Positions 13,101 through 24,386 of a stretch of DNA of 64,000 nucleotides are shown one piece after another (positions within the stretch are counted from its first letter, which is position 1; every line of letters begins with the position of its first letter). A program made the position numbers and the translations under genes. This DNA is from Maylandia zebra (Eukaryota > Chordata > Actinopteri > Cichliformes > Cichlidae): assembly GCF_041146795.1 (NCBI RefSeq), contig NC_135167.1, positions 2,681,454 through 2,745,453 on the forward strand, read 5' to 3'. The notes beneath the pieces are model-generated. The model saw only the letters and a program-made list of their open reading frames with translations. It did not search any database and had not been told where the DNA came from.

Positions 13101-16100
13101 CAAATGTTGTGAATAAAATGATCTAAACAAAAGGTAACTGTAACTAAGTATTTTATTTATAGTATTTTTTTAACATTATGAACATTAAACTAATTTATAA
13201 TAATTATAATACTTTAAGTGGCTGATTAATGAATGACAAAAAATTAAAAGATATTAATGAAACAAGAATATTTATAAGAAATCAACAATATTTACAGGAA
13301 TATTTACAGGACTCTGCATAGTTATTTAAAGTGGCCAATGCAGGATTAACCCGAGTGAACCTTTCTTTAAACAGCAGGCCATAGAAAACGGTGCATACAA
13401 AATATTAACTCTATAATACTAATAATATTTCAGCAGACAAACAGTTGAACCAAGAACTTTTAAAAACAGATATTCTTTTTTTTTTTTTTTTTACTCGCCT
13501 GTTATCAGTAGTCGTGGTCTGGTGGCACCTCGTCCTCCAGGACAGAAAGTTGGTCCTTCCAGAGAGCACCACCGACTGCCTCCAAACCTGTCGCTCCTCC
13601 TCGTCACGTCCTCCTCAGGCTCATCCCGAGGAGGTGAGATGCAGATGCTGTTGACCCAAAATAGCTGAAATCAGATGTGACTTACAAAGGTGTGGTTTCC
13701 AAAGATAGCCAGGATCCTGGTCTTCATCGTTAGAGGTGTGCTCTGGAATGATGACTGTTTAAGTGCTGGGCTCCCACACCTTCTAATAGTCTCCTGTGGT
13801 ACTAGAGTAATGTACTGACCCAGATCGGTCAACCTACCTGTCAGTAAAGCCACCCTGATGGTCACAAACCTGATGGAGGATGGGAACAGTTTCCTGTTTC
13901 TGTAGCACGGACTATAAGAACTGCTCAGAGGCTCAATGTGGATGCAACAGCTGTCGATTGCACTCTCGCCATCCTTGCAAATCCACAGGACACGAACTTC
14001 AGGTGCTCTGGGTTCTTTGGGAGGTGGATTACCTGGTGGCAAATGGCCACCAACTCCTCTGTGGGTTTATGGACGATGTAGCGGAACAAAGCATGCAAAA
14101 CACTCTTGAGGCTGTGCTGTAGGATACTCTGTTAGCCAACCAGAAAAGAAAAACCACAGTCTCAATCATGGCGTCCCATCCATGTCTCTGATCCTGGTTC
14201 TAGGTTGAGCAGCAATGACAGCGGCTAACAGCTCACCCGAGGACCCCCGGGCCAGGGGTCCTCTTGGTAGCCTAGGTCCAGGACTGGGAAACTCAGGATA
14301 ATCCTGCAGTTTTTTGTATAAAGATGTGACTTTGTTTATCTCAGCCTCAGATCCACACAGGCTCCAAAGGGGCACATTTACCTGTTCAGTTACAATCAAA
14401 TATAAACAGGAAATGAATGTTAACACATTTGTCTTTCTAACTTCCTGTCCAGCCAAACACATTGTGACTGACAGCATCCGGCTAAGTGTGATAATCTGTG
14501 GAAGTTTGCGAACTTCTCGGGATAAATTGAAATGCTGTGGGTGTGGGATCCCGCCAGAACGACCATTAAGCAGATTTGAGTCCACCTTAAAGAGCGATGT
14601 GCTGCTGACTTCATCACTGAGAACAAACAGCACTTTAGGAAATGAGCCGGCGTCTCTGATGAATCTGCTGCGTCGTCCAGACGACTCATTTTGGCGAGGT
14701 TGGCCCAGCATTATGGCCGCCATCGTCAGATTAATAACCTCCACAGTGGACCGGTGCGGTGATTCAGCCACGGGTTAATTAAACATTTACATATAGATGC
14801 CCGCCGATCTGTTGTAGCTGGAGATTATTTATACCATCAGTATGCAGTTTAATCAGAAGCGGCGGGAGGGCGCATGTTAGCGTGCTCCGTGCTAATTGGC
14901 ACCATGCTGGCTGCTGTTTTGGAGCTCGGAGACAAACGGAGTTCACTCTCGACTCGCCTCGACTGTTTCCTCTTTAATGCGCCTTCTTCCTTTCTCAGAC
15001 TCTCAGATCTGTGCTCTTATTCTGACAGAACTCTCTCCATCCCCCACATGGCCTCTGAATGAACCAAAACATGTTATTTCATACGTTAAATGTCCTTAAT
15101 TTGTTCATTAAATCCAGGCGGATTCTCCATGAATCAGCCACAGCGGTAAAGGGTTAGCATCCACGGTTTCTAAGGGATTTATTTATGAAGGCTGCAGTCA
15201 TTAAGGGAACTTTTTGAGGTGTTTTGTGCTGGTTTACAGGGTTAGTTATGGTTATTGATGCTGAAAGACACGTTAAATGACCCCTCACTGATTTCATAAT
15301 TAAAGCTATTCACTTACTTGGATTAGATTTCTTTTAACTGCTTGCCTTTACACCCCGAATTCTTAATAAACCCTTAAAGTGAGAAATATCTGTGTTTGAT
15401 AGCATTTTCTTTTTTACTGACTCGTCAGGATTTTCATGTTTGGCTAGAAAGTTAAATGGGGAGCAATTTTTCTACTATTATGCCATTTTTATATATTTAT
15501 ATTAAGTATTACAAAAACAATCCCCATTAGCTGAAAGGTCACTGTTTAAATTACTCCAAATACTGTTTTCAACTATTCTACTGTCAGATTCTCTGAACTT
15601 TTCTTTGCTGAGGGTCAGGGATTTGTTTGAATTATTATTTATCTTAGCAGGATGTAGTGCTCTTCAGTAGGCTTCCAGCACTTGGCCAGTAAAGCTAGTT
15701 TCTCTTCTAGTGAGGACATATTCAGTTTCCACAAGTCTTTTTTTTCTAGCTTTTTGTAGAGCTTCTCATATAATCCTCTGTCTAAAACCAGAGATCGTCT
15801 ACATTACACAGCATATAGAAAAAACACAGTAGCTCCATTTTAATTGTTGTAATTTCAACAGTTATTTAGCTGATTTTAGTTTTGTAGTCCCTTCAGTTTG
15901 TGTTTTAAGGGTATCAATCTGTTTTAAAGTGCTTTTATAACTTGTTAAAAGTGTTTTATATTAAATAAATTCGAGTTAAGTAAGTAAAAATTATATGAAT
16001 CTTCATGATGTTCAAACAGTTGAAACTGAGGCTTGAGCTTCTCTAACATCTTTTTGTTGTTTCTGGGTTTTTGTTTCTCTGCATGCTGTCAATTAGAGGC

Positions 16101-16863
16101 CGAAGAGCTAATGAAGCTGGTCGGCTTTGATCTGATCGCCACACAGAGACGTTTACGGGATCGAAGCGTCTGAAATCCTCCTGAAAAGGATCGTGTTTTT
16201 ACATTTTCCCTCATAAACATCTGTCTGACTGCAGCTTTCAATATTTGCCATGTCGTTGTCGTTAGAATGCAAACACCCTGTTGACACTTTACTCACGCAG
16301 GAAGCTGCATGAATATTTAATCGCCTGTAATATAAAGACTGCGAGCACTCGTGTGTCGCCTGTTTCCAGCCTGCGGAAAACAGAAAAACAACAGGGAGCA
16401 TTAAAGCTAACCTCTGGGCCCTCAGTCAGTTCATTACAAGCAGACGAAGCGAGAGACAACAGAGCAAATAAACAGAACAACAGCGAGTCTTCCAACATGG
16501 CAGGTTCAAAGGTGATTTAAGGAAACAGCACTTTGTAACGCGCTGTTCACACAGTCGCCCTCGACTCTGTAAAGGCAGTGTGGTTATTATAATACAGAGG
16601 AAATGCTCAAATCTGCTGAATGTTTCATATGTTCTTCACTTTATTAAAGCCAGTCCTGTAGTGATGTGCAGCTGGCTGGTTTTTCAAGTGTTCAGGCTTT
16701 TTAATGCTTTTGTGATCAAAGTGTCCAAAGAGGTCACGCAGCACAGCCTCGGGTCTTTATTGCTAACTATAATCATTACTAAGACAGCAGCTTCACTTTA
16801 ATTATGATATTTATCTTATGTAAAACCAACAAAAAAGTGAAGCCAACGATGAAGTGCCAAACT
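10146..16863. other. Intergenic stretch, no gene recognised
   Basis: This is mostly unique sequence. Patches at 10.45-10.72, 12.25-12.5 and 14.2-15.05 kb are less AT-rich and could be conserved noncoding elements. Frames at 13671-14042 (minus, 123 codons) and 14166-14771 (minus, 201 codons) are long for the region but show no known domain and no matching splice context. The stretch 12.5-13.1 kb has a decayed look of former coding sequence that I could not assign. Confidence 0.5.
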
Positions 16864-16918
16864 CTGCAGTTCCTCTAACGTCCACCGGAGGCTCCAGCAC
16901 TGAGTCAGTCCCCATAGA
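16864..16918 (+). repeat. Interspersed repeat CTGCAGTTCCTCTAA, left half (split copy)
   Basis: This is the left part of a short dispersed repeat found also at 41054-41117 and, inverted, at 46065-46124. Here the repeat is broken at cccatagac by a foldback MITE and then by a hAT. Its right half resumes at 18336 (cccatagactcccatg). Confidence 0.75.
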
Positions 16919-17932
16919 TAGGGATGGGTATCGTTGAGGTTTTATCCAATACCAGTACCAAACCGGTACTTTTGAAACGGTGCCGGTGCTTAAAGAATCA
17001 AGAACACAAACTTTGTCCAAAAACCTCTCATGTTTAGCTGTTTTTTTGTAAAAAGATAACAATGTTAGCCTTTTCTGCAGCTATGGGGGATTTATGGTAT
17101 CACTCTTGGCTGGAAGCAGTGCTTAAACAATGGAAAAAACACAAACTTTGTCCAAAAACCTCATGTTTAACTGTTTCCCAATTTTTCTTTGGTCATTTTA
17201 GCCTTTTTGGCCAGCGTGCAGGGAGTATCTGCCATCAAACAAGAGGACAGCTGCATGTAGCTATGATGATGTTTGCTAGTTCACCTTACATGCATTAATG
17301 TAATAACGTGGTTAGCCTACTCAACGTAAATTACACACGAACAACATTAAGCTACTCACGCAGAGAAGAACGGCTGCTGCTGCATCATCATCCTCATCAT
17401 TTCTGCTACACTGGCAGGGCTAGGGGCCAGGACTCTCCTCTTCGTGTTTTTGGGGATGTTGCTAACTCCGGGTCCAATAACAGGCACCACACCCGCAGTA
17501 GATGTGCTCGGTGTGAGGTCTCGCAGCAAGCTATCAAATACGGCGCATTTCTCGGCTTTTAAAAAAAACGCTATGCGTTGCCAGGTGTTTCATCAGATTT
17601 GAGGTGTTGCCTCCTTTGACAGTATCACAGTATCAGCTTAAAGCACTTGTTGCAGGCTGCTGAGTTTGCATCTTTTGCTGTGAAATACAGCCAGACTTTG
17701 ACCGCTTCGCCTTGGGCATTTTTAATCTGTAGCTCTGCTCTAAAAGAACGGACGTACCTGGGCCTGCCTACTACGCTCGCAAAGGTAAGTGTAGTGTGCA
17801 AGTGTATGACATCTCAGTAAAAAAAAAGGACCAAAATGAAGCACCGAAATGTGCGCTGCTTTTCAGTCTGGTTACTACCGTTTATGTCAGAACCGGTGCC
17901 ATCATGGCACCGGATACCGGTACACATCCCTA
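16919..17932. mobile_element. hAT-type nonautonomous transposon (ACCGGTA family)
   Basis: The left end is tagggatgggtatcg. The right end is gtacacatcccta, which reads tagggatgtgtac in reverse. The 8-bp flanks are cccataga (16911-16918) and gccataga (17933-17940), matching at 7 of 8. Subterminal motifs of ACCGGTAC / GGTGCCGGTG type occur at both ends. No transposase frame is present. It landed in the target duplication of the older MITE at 17942-18335. Confidence 0.85.
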
Positions 17933-17941
17933 GCCATAGAC

Positions 17942-18335
17942 GGATGATCTGATATCCTCGTGTTGGTGTTGTTCCCAGATCATCATGAAAATGTTGTTCC
18001 AGGTTTAACATTGCAAGTGACCAATCACATTGTTGTGACGTTATTCTTTTGCGCGCCAAGTCATTCCTGCATTTATGAAATTCCAATGTTGCAAGGACAA
18101 TATTAATTCTGCTTACCGTTTATTAAAGGGTTAGAGTCACGGCCCGTTGATTGGCGGACAGAGGCGGTTTCTCGCAGCTTAAGTACAGTTTTTTGTTTTT
18201 TACGGCGGTTTTTCCCGAAGTCGCAAAAGTATGACGTCACAACATTCTGATTGGTCACTTGCAATGTTGATCCTGGAGCAACATTTACTATGATGATCTG
18301 GGAACAACACCAACACGACGATATCAGATCGTGCC
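17942..18335. mobile_element. Foldback MITE with long inverted repeats, Mutator-like
   Basis: The arms at about 17942-18040 and 18232-18335 are inverted copies of each other over about 95 bp. Both read, from the outside, gatctgatatc, then cgtgttggtgttgttcccag, then attgcaagtgaccaatca. The flank cccatagac (9 bp) follows the element at 18336-18344; on the left it is rebuilt when the younger hAT is taken out. Long inverted repeats with a 9-bp duplication point to a Mutator-like (MULE) origin. This is inference, since no transposase is present. Confidence 0.75.
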
Positions 18336-18344
18336 CCCATAGAC

Positions 18345-20119
18345 TCCCATGTCCAACTTCACATGCCAACACCCCGATAAAGACACATTTATTTACTGTT
18401 TCTGTCTCTATAGATAATGAATAATACTTCTCATAGCTCACTGGCTTCTTCGACTGACGGCTCAGTCTCTTATTTAACATTTTTTGCATGCTGGCCCGTT
18501 GATCACACTATCACACAGTGCTTTTTGCAAACTACCGGGTTAAAAAATGCACATGAGAAATGTCACAACACTGTACAGGGTAAAGGTACCAGCATGGATA
18601 ATTCATTTTGAATATAACGACTAACTTTGCATTATGTTGTTGTGTTGCTGAACTTTGTAAGCAGTCCCCGAGCACTTGTGTCACACCCATGTGACCATGT
18701 TAGAGGGCCCCTCAGTGGAATAAAATATGATTTAGTAGTTTGTTGTTGTTGGTCTGACTGAGCAGGTGTGGTGAGTTCAGCTCTATTAAAGGTTTGACTG
18801 GAGCTGAATATGTTTAACTAAAAACTACTTTTCAGTTTAACTACTCGGGTAATTTAAACAACGTGGTTAGGTTAAAGAAAAGGTTTGGGTTGACATGAAA
18901 CAGTTCCCAGTTCTTTAAAAGATGATTTTCTTGGTTGCCATGGTGATGCATCCCTGATGAAGAGCTGGATAAAATACGTTCTCCAGCCGTGAAATGTAAT
19001 TATTAGAATGCGTTGCATCAACGCAGACAAACAGATTCACTCTTTTGTGACCATTTAAATTTTGCTCTCAGCTCCGGTTGGAAATGCGACGCTGTGATGT
19101 CAGCTTCCTGTACCCGCATCTTCTTCTCCTCAGTGAGGACTGAGACTAAAAGAAGACGTCTTCAGATCTGATTTTGTTGCAGAGACTCGTTATTCCTCCG
19201 TCTGTCCGTCTGCACATCACTGACAGACATGGAAAAATCCTCTTTCCCTCCAAACTGTGGAGGAAACATCCCTCCTCCTCCTCCTCTCTCTGCAGGAAAG
19301 TGACAGCCCGTCTAATTGGGATTAATCAACTGGCAGCTCCAGTTGAGTGGCTTCGTCACGATCTGAAGAGAAATGGCATTGACCCAAAGAGAGAGGTGTA
19401 TACCGCCCCGGGGCCGGCGCTTGTACCGATTCATCTTCCTCAGCATAACATTATTATTCCCAACTCCACCACAGAAGAAGAAGAAGGAGCCTCTTTAGCA
19501 TTCCTGGGTCAAGAACAAAAAGCCAGAGTGGGAGAAAAGAAACTGAACTAATCAAAAAAGAAAGAAAAAGAGCAGCTCTTGACTTTTTTTTACCACCAAA
19601 AACAAAAAAAGAGGAAGCAGCAGCAGCAGGCGGCAGCGCTACATTATTCTTTTTTATTCTTTCTCTCGCAGCCATCGCTTTGAATTTCAGAGAGAATCTT
19701 TTTGCTGAGAGTCAGACGGTGAGGAGGAAAAAATCAAAAATTCATCTGAGAGACTTTCACGAGCGAAAAAGGGAGAGGAGGAGGAGGAGGAGTTTTTCAT
19801 GCTGGAACCAACATTTGCAGAAAGTTCCAGCTCCTTAAGCAATTATTAGCGGTGATAGTTTGACATGTTCAAGAGTTGTCAACAACTGGCTTTAAACAAA
19901 AGTACAAAGCAGAAATAAACACGGCCCGCGGTGGAATTAACTTGAGGGACGCGCGGGGCCGATGAATTAAACATGTGCTGCTGCTCTTCTTCTGCTGTGT
20001 TACAGCCGAGTGCGGCGTGCTGTTAGCGGGAGGATGAAGAGCAGAGAAAACACTGCGATAAAACCTGATCACAGGATATCATGCTCAGTCCACGACACTT
20101 TCTGTATTATGTTATGTGT
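18345..20119. other. Intergenic stretch, no gene recognised
   Basis: The first about 60 bases continue the split interspersed repeat. The interval 19.17-19.55 kb carries homeodomain-like words (tctaattgggattaatcaac) next to a 125-codon plus frame without recognisable domain; I read it as a possible noncoding element, not a gene. A GGAGGAGGA run lies at 19777-19792. Confidence 0.45.
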
Positions 20120-20794
20120 CACAGAATGTCCTCCACGTAATATTAGCTCAGAAAACCTAATGTTGTGGTGTCAGTCCAGCCTTTGCAGCTATAACAGCTT
20201 CAGCGCTTCTGGAAAGACTTTTCACAGATTTAGGAGTATTTATAGGAAGTTTTAACCATTCTTCCACGAGCACATTTGTGCGGTCACAGTCTCTAATTCA
20301 TCCCAAAGATGTTCTGTCAGGACTCTGTGCAGGCCAGTCAAGTTCTTCCACACCAGCCTGGCTCATCCATGTCTTTATGGACCTGCTTTGTGCGCTGGTG
20401 TGCAGCCATGTTGGAACAGGAAGTGCCATCTCCAAACTGTTCTCACAGAGCTGGGAACATGAAATTGTCCAAAAAGTCTCGGTCTGCTGAAGCATGAAGA
20501 GCTCCTTTCACTAGAGCTAAGAGCTGAGCCCAACTCCTGAAGAACACCCCCACACCATAATCCCTCCTCCACCAAACTTTACACTTGGCACAGTGAGGTC
20601 AGATAGATACGGTTCCCTTGGCAACCACCAAACCCAGACTCATCCATCGGATTGCCAGACCACGCGTCCCCACTGCTGTCCATGTGACAGCGTGCTTCAC
20701 AACACTCCATCCAACAGTTTGCACGGTGCTTGGCTTGGCACTGTTCTCGAGCAGATCTGAAGGCCACATTAAGTTCAGTAGTGATTGATTCCCC
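20120..20794 (-). pseudogene. Tc1-like transposase, decayed remnant (part 1)
   Basis: Read on the minus strand, this is the middle and C-terminal part of a fish Tc1/mariner transposase. The DDE-domain block appears as LDWPAQSPDRTSLG (frame 20298-20495), the decayed form of the family block DWPAQSPDLNPIE. The surrounding DNA follows the usual fish Tc1 order, including the stretches gctcatccatgtctttatgg and accataatccctcctccacc. Several frame changes and stops break it. It is followed by a block from another repeat (20795-20985), and the Tc1 match resumes at about 21013. Confidence 0.85.
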
Positions 20795-20985
20795 TCTCTG
20801 AGGTTCTTCTGCAGAGGTTTCTTCCTGTTAAAAGGGAGTTCTTCATTCCCACAGTTACCAAGTGCTTGCTCACAGGAGGTCATCTGATTGTTGAGGTTTT
20901 CTCTCTATCATTGTTGGGGCTTTACCTTGAAATATCAAGTGCGGTGAGGCAACTGGTGTTGTCATTTGGTGTTATATAGCTAAAG
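20795..20985 (-). repeat. Fragment of the dispersed 'CCTCAAGGCGC' fish repeat, inside the Tc1 relic
   Basis: The words aggtttcttcctgttaaaag, gggagttcttcattccc and ttggtgttatatagctaaag match, in reverse, the repeat at 36361-36641. It separates two parts of one Tc1 relic, so it was inserted later. Confidence 0.7.
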
Positions 20986-21012
20986 TAATTGAACTTAATA
21001 GAAGTGAATTTG

Positions 21013-21065
21013 TGGTTGAGTTGCTGTCAGTCCCGATCGCTTAGCAATGAACTTGAATGTGTTAT
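21013..21065 (-). pseudogene. Tc1-like transposase, remnant (part 2, N-terminal side)
   Basis: The stretch gagttgctgtcagtcccgat and what follows match the helix-turn-helix-side region of the same Tc1 family as 20120-20794, in the same orientation and order. Confidence 0.6.
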
Positions 21066-21239
21066 TACACATTCCAATACTGCTTTTTTCACCTTTTCAA
21101 ATCATATCGACCCTCACAAAGCATTCATGACTTCAGAGTGCCAAATAGGTCTGCAGACATTCTTAAAGACGTTATGATGTGGATTAGGTAATCCAGATCT
21201 CTTTCCAGGTGCAAGAACTTAATTGATTATTAATTTACT

Positions 21240-21410
21240 ATCTCTGCGGATATCTGAAATTTATTTTGGTGACTGGTGTGTCGTACAAAGCTGTGTCCCT
21301 GACGTGGACAACAATTGTAAGCACAGTCCACAAATTTCCAATAGGGTTGAGGTTGGAGCTTTGGGGAGCCCATCCAACAATCAGCTTTCGTCCACTTATC
21401 CTCTCTGCAT
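21240..21410 (-). pseudogene. Second Tc1-like transposase scrap
   Basis: The minus-strand frame contains GSPKLQPQPYWKFVDCA, a worn version of the Tc1 block WPSKSPDLNPIENLW that carries the last catalytic acidic residue; here that block is substituted. It differs from the relic at 20120, so it is a separate insertion or an older subfamily. The adjoining 21470-21520 (gctcatggccataggtgaga) is another dispersed fish repeat, echoed at about 60530-60560. Confidence 0.6.
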
Positions 21411-22107
21411 GGAAGGTTTCCTCCCAGAAAAGCTGAAAGGTTAGGCACCTGTGACCTTATTCCTTCAGGTGGTACCCACAGCTCATGGCCATAGGTGAGA
21501 TGAACGGTAAATCGACAGAGATCAGTGTGTAAGTCCAGCAGACCAGTGCATCTCTTCTGCATATCTTCCCAGATATATGTTTCATCTCTTATTCCCTTGT
21601 AATTCAGTTTAGTCCAGCGTATGTTCAGATAGTAGCCGATTATTTGATGGAAACCCTTATTTAAAACATCTCCTTATCAGAGGTTCAGTGTTTGGCGTGT
21701 TCTGTTATTAATAACAGTTCTTATTTAGTTGTTTAAATTACAAAAACAGCTCCATAATGGTTGGTTGTAATGTCAGCCACAGGTAGTTTAAATTTATTGA
21801 CATTTGCTCAAATCTGTTCCGTTAAAAACGGCTTTATTATCTGCTGTAGCTGATGTGTTTTTGTAGTGTAGCAACTAGAGATGGACCGATCCGATATTAT
21901 GTATCGGTATCGGTCCGATACTGACGTAAATTACTGGATCGGATATCGGAGAGAAATAAAAAATGTAATCCGATCCATTAAATATCAAAAAAGCACCCCA
22001 CAAAACTTGCAACATGGCGTAACTCGTCTCATAATCGTAGCATCTCGGAGCAGTGTGCTCGTGATAGAGCAGCTGTGTGTATTTGTAGCCTCACCAGCAT
22101 TTCATCT

Positions 22108-24386
22108 CAGATAGAATAGAATAGAATAGAATTCAACTTTATTGTCATTGCACATGCACAGGTACAGGGCAACGAAATGCAGTTTGCATCCATCCAGAAG
22201 TGCTTAGTGATATAGATATATTACAATATATATTAGCAATAATATAGATATGTGAGTATATTACAGAAATGGGTCTATTATGGTATGTTATAATGTACAC
22301 GGTATGAAGTATGTTGTGAATATTCTATAACTATAAGTATGTACAGGCTGTAGTGAGTACAAGCTATGTACAGGCTATGGACAGGATATAAATATGAAAA
22401 ACTATACAGAATATGAAATAAATAACTTTACAGGAATCTGAGATATACAGCTATACAGAAATGGGAACTATGCAAGTTGTAAACAGTTGTAGGGTTAAAA
22501 ATTATCGTATGTACAGAATGATTATTTACACAGAGCTATACAGTAGTGCAGTTAAGGTAAGTGAGGGTGTGGATAATTTCTACAGAGGCTATATAAAGTG
22601 CTAGTGGTTGTGAGTGGTGGTTCAGTCCATGTTATTATTGTGTTTGAGGGTACAGTTGTCCATTGTGGGTGTGTGTATGTTCAGTCCATGAGTTTAACGT
22701 GGGTCAGATGTCAGGAGGCAGAGTTCAGGAGTCTGACAGCTGTGGGGAAGAAGCTGTTCCGGTACCTGGTGGTCTTAGTCCGGAGGCTCCTGTAGCGCCT
22801 CCCAGAGGGCAGGAGGGTGAAGAGTCCATGTGATGGGTGACTGGGGTCTCTGATGATTTTCCCAGCCCTTTTCAGACACCGCTTCCTGTAGATGTCTTTT
22901 ATGGCAGGAAGTGGTGCTCCGGCGATGCGCTGGGCAGTTTTCACAACCCTCTGCAACGCCTTCCGGTCCGAGGCAGAGCAGTTCCCGTACCAGACTGTTA
23001 TACAGTTGGTCAGGATGCTCTCGATGGTGCAGCGATAGAAGTTCACCAGGATGTCTGAGGACAGGTGGTTCTTCCTCAGAGTCCTCAAGAAGAAGAGGCG
23101 CTGGTGAGCCTTCTTGACCAGCTTGGAGCAGTTGGTCGTCCAGGTGAGATCCTCGGAGATGTGGACTCCCAGGAACTTGAAGCTGCTCACACGCTCCACA
23201 GCCGTCCCCTTAATGTGGATGGGTGGATGTGGGTCAGCATTCCTCCTGTAGTCCACGATGAGCTCCTTGGTCTTCTCGGTGTTAAGCAGCAGGTTGTTTG
23301 TGTCGCACCACTCAGCCAGACGATCCACCTCCTCCCTGTAGGCGGCCTCATCGTTGTCACTGATGAGGCCAATCGCCGTGGTGTCATCTGCAAACTTAAT
23401 GATGGTGTTGGAACCATCAGCAGGTCTGCAGTCGTGGGTGAAGAGGGAGTAGAGGAAAGGGCTCATCACACAGCCTTGTGGTACACCGGTGTTCATCGTG
23501 ATTGTAGATGAGCAGTGGTTATCCAGCCGGACGTGTTGGGGGCGGTTGGTCAGGAAGTCCAGTAACCATTTGCAGATGAGGGAACTGATGCCCAGGTCTG
23601 TCAGTTTCCTGATGAGTTGTGAGGGGTGGATTGTATTGAATGCTGAACTGAAGTCTATAAACAGCATTCTGGCGTAGGTGTTGTTGTTGTCCAGGTGTGA
23701 GAGGACAGAGTGCATTGCGATGGAGACTGCATCCTTTGTGCTCCTGTTCTGGCGGTATGCGAATTGGTGGGGGTCCAGGGTGGGGGGGAGACAGGATTTG
23801 AAGTGTGCTAGGACCAGCTGCTCTAAGCACTTAGTGATGATGGGGGTGAGTGCTACTGGGCGGTAGTCATTGAGGCAAGATGGGTTGGAGTTTTTGGGTA
23901 TCGGGACGATGGAGGTGGATTTGAAGCAGGCCGGTACCACAGCGTGGGCCAAGGACAGGTTGAATATGTCTGTCAGCACTCCTGCAAGCTCCTCAGAACA
24001 CGCTCTGAGAACACGCCCGGGGATGCCATCGGGACCTGCAGCCTTGTGGACATTGATCCTGCTCAGCACCGCTCCTACATCGGTGGGGGAGAGAGTCAGA
24101 GGTTGGTGGTCTGGCGTCACGTCTGCTTTGGTTGTGGTTGTGGGGTTCCCTCGCTCAAAACGAGCATAAAAGTTGTTGAGCTCGTTGAGGAAGGAGACAT
24201 CAGAGGATGCGGGGGAGGGTTTGGTGGTCCTGTAGTCTGTAATGGTCTGGAGTCCTTGCCACATGCGTCGGGGGTTGGAGTTGGAGAAGTGTTCTTCTAC
24301 CTTCTTTTTGTAATGGTGTTTGGCTTTTTTGATGCCCTTCTTTAGATTCCAAGTTATCCCAGAGAGAAGTAAAGCAAGTGTGTAAG
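22108..24386 (-). mobile_element. 5'-truncated non-LTR retrotransposon (LINE) inside the hAT
   Basis: The 3' end is an (AGAAT)n simple tail, seen on the plus strand as atagaatagaatagaata at 22111-22131. Next to it is the frequent fish LINE terminus (ttattgtcattgcacatgca). A possible 7-bp duplication, ttcatct, lies at 22101-22107 and 24387-24393. The 5' part (endonuclease) is missing, as in most LINE copies. It is younger than the hAT it interrupts. Confidence 0.85.
22711..24264 (-). CDS. LINE ORF2 fragment: reverse transcriptase and C-terminal region
   Basis: This is a 517-codon open frame that continues open upstream of the first ATG to about 24345. It encodes the reverse-transcriptase half of a CR1/L2/Rex-like LINE ORF2. 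By residue, in order, it shows: finger block [18 protein letters not shown] at about 134-151; the first catalytic aspartate in [11 protein letters not shown] at about 202-212; [10 protein letters not shown] at about 260-269; the active site FADDTT at 291-296; [14 protein letters not shown] at about 327-340; [15 protein letters not shown]; and a C-terminal Cys-containing block ending RLLNSAS. The catalytic D and DD are all present. The N-terminal endonuclease is absent, so the protein cannot support its own mobilisation. The lack of stops over 1.6 kb points to recent insertion. Frames on the plus strand here are shadows. Confidence 0.9.
   Translation of the reverse strand: MWQGLQTITDYRTTKPSPASSDVSFLNELNNFYARFERGNPTTTTKADVTPDHQPLTLSPTDVGAVLSRINVHKAAGPDGIPGRVLRACSEELAGVLTDIFNLSLAHAVVPACFKSTSIVPIPKNSNPSCLNDYRPVALTPIITKCLEQLVLAHFKSCLPPTLDPHQFAYRQNRSTKDAVSIAMHSVLSHLDNNNTYARMLFIDFSSAFNTIHPSQLIRKLTDLGISSLICKWLLDFLTNRPQHVRLDNHCSSTITMNTGVPQGCVMSPFLYSLFTHDCRPADGSNTIIKFADDTTAIGLISDNDEAAYREEVDRLAEWCDTNNLLLNTEKTKELIVDYRRNADPHPPIHIKGTAVERVSSFKFLGVHISEDLTWTTNCSKLVKKAHQRLFFLRTLRKNHLSSDILVNFYRCTIESILTNCITVWYGNCSASDRKALQRVVKTAQRIAGAPLPAIKDIYRKRCLKRAGKIIRDPSHPSHGLFTLLPSGRRYRSLRTKTTRYRNSFFPTAVRLLNSAS

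Noticed and set aside
12277..13126. Possible decayed gene (short plus frames in shifting phases)
   Set aside because: The texture hints at former coding sequence, but no block could be tied to a family.
13671..14042. 123-codon minus-strand frame
   Set aside because: No known family, no neighbouring exon, and stops close by. Kept only as a note in the stretch entry.
22837..24345. Several plus-strand frames of 60-148 codons
   Set aside because: They are antisense shadows of the LINE reverse-transcriptase frame on the minus strand.
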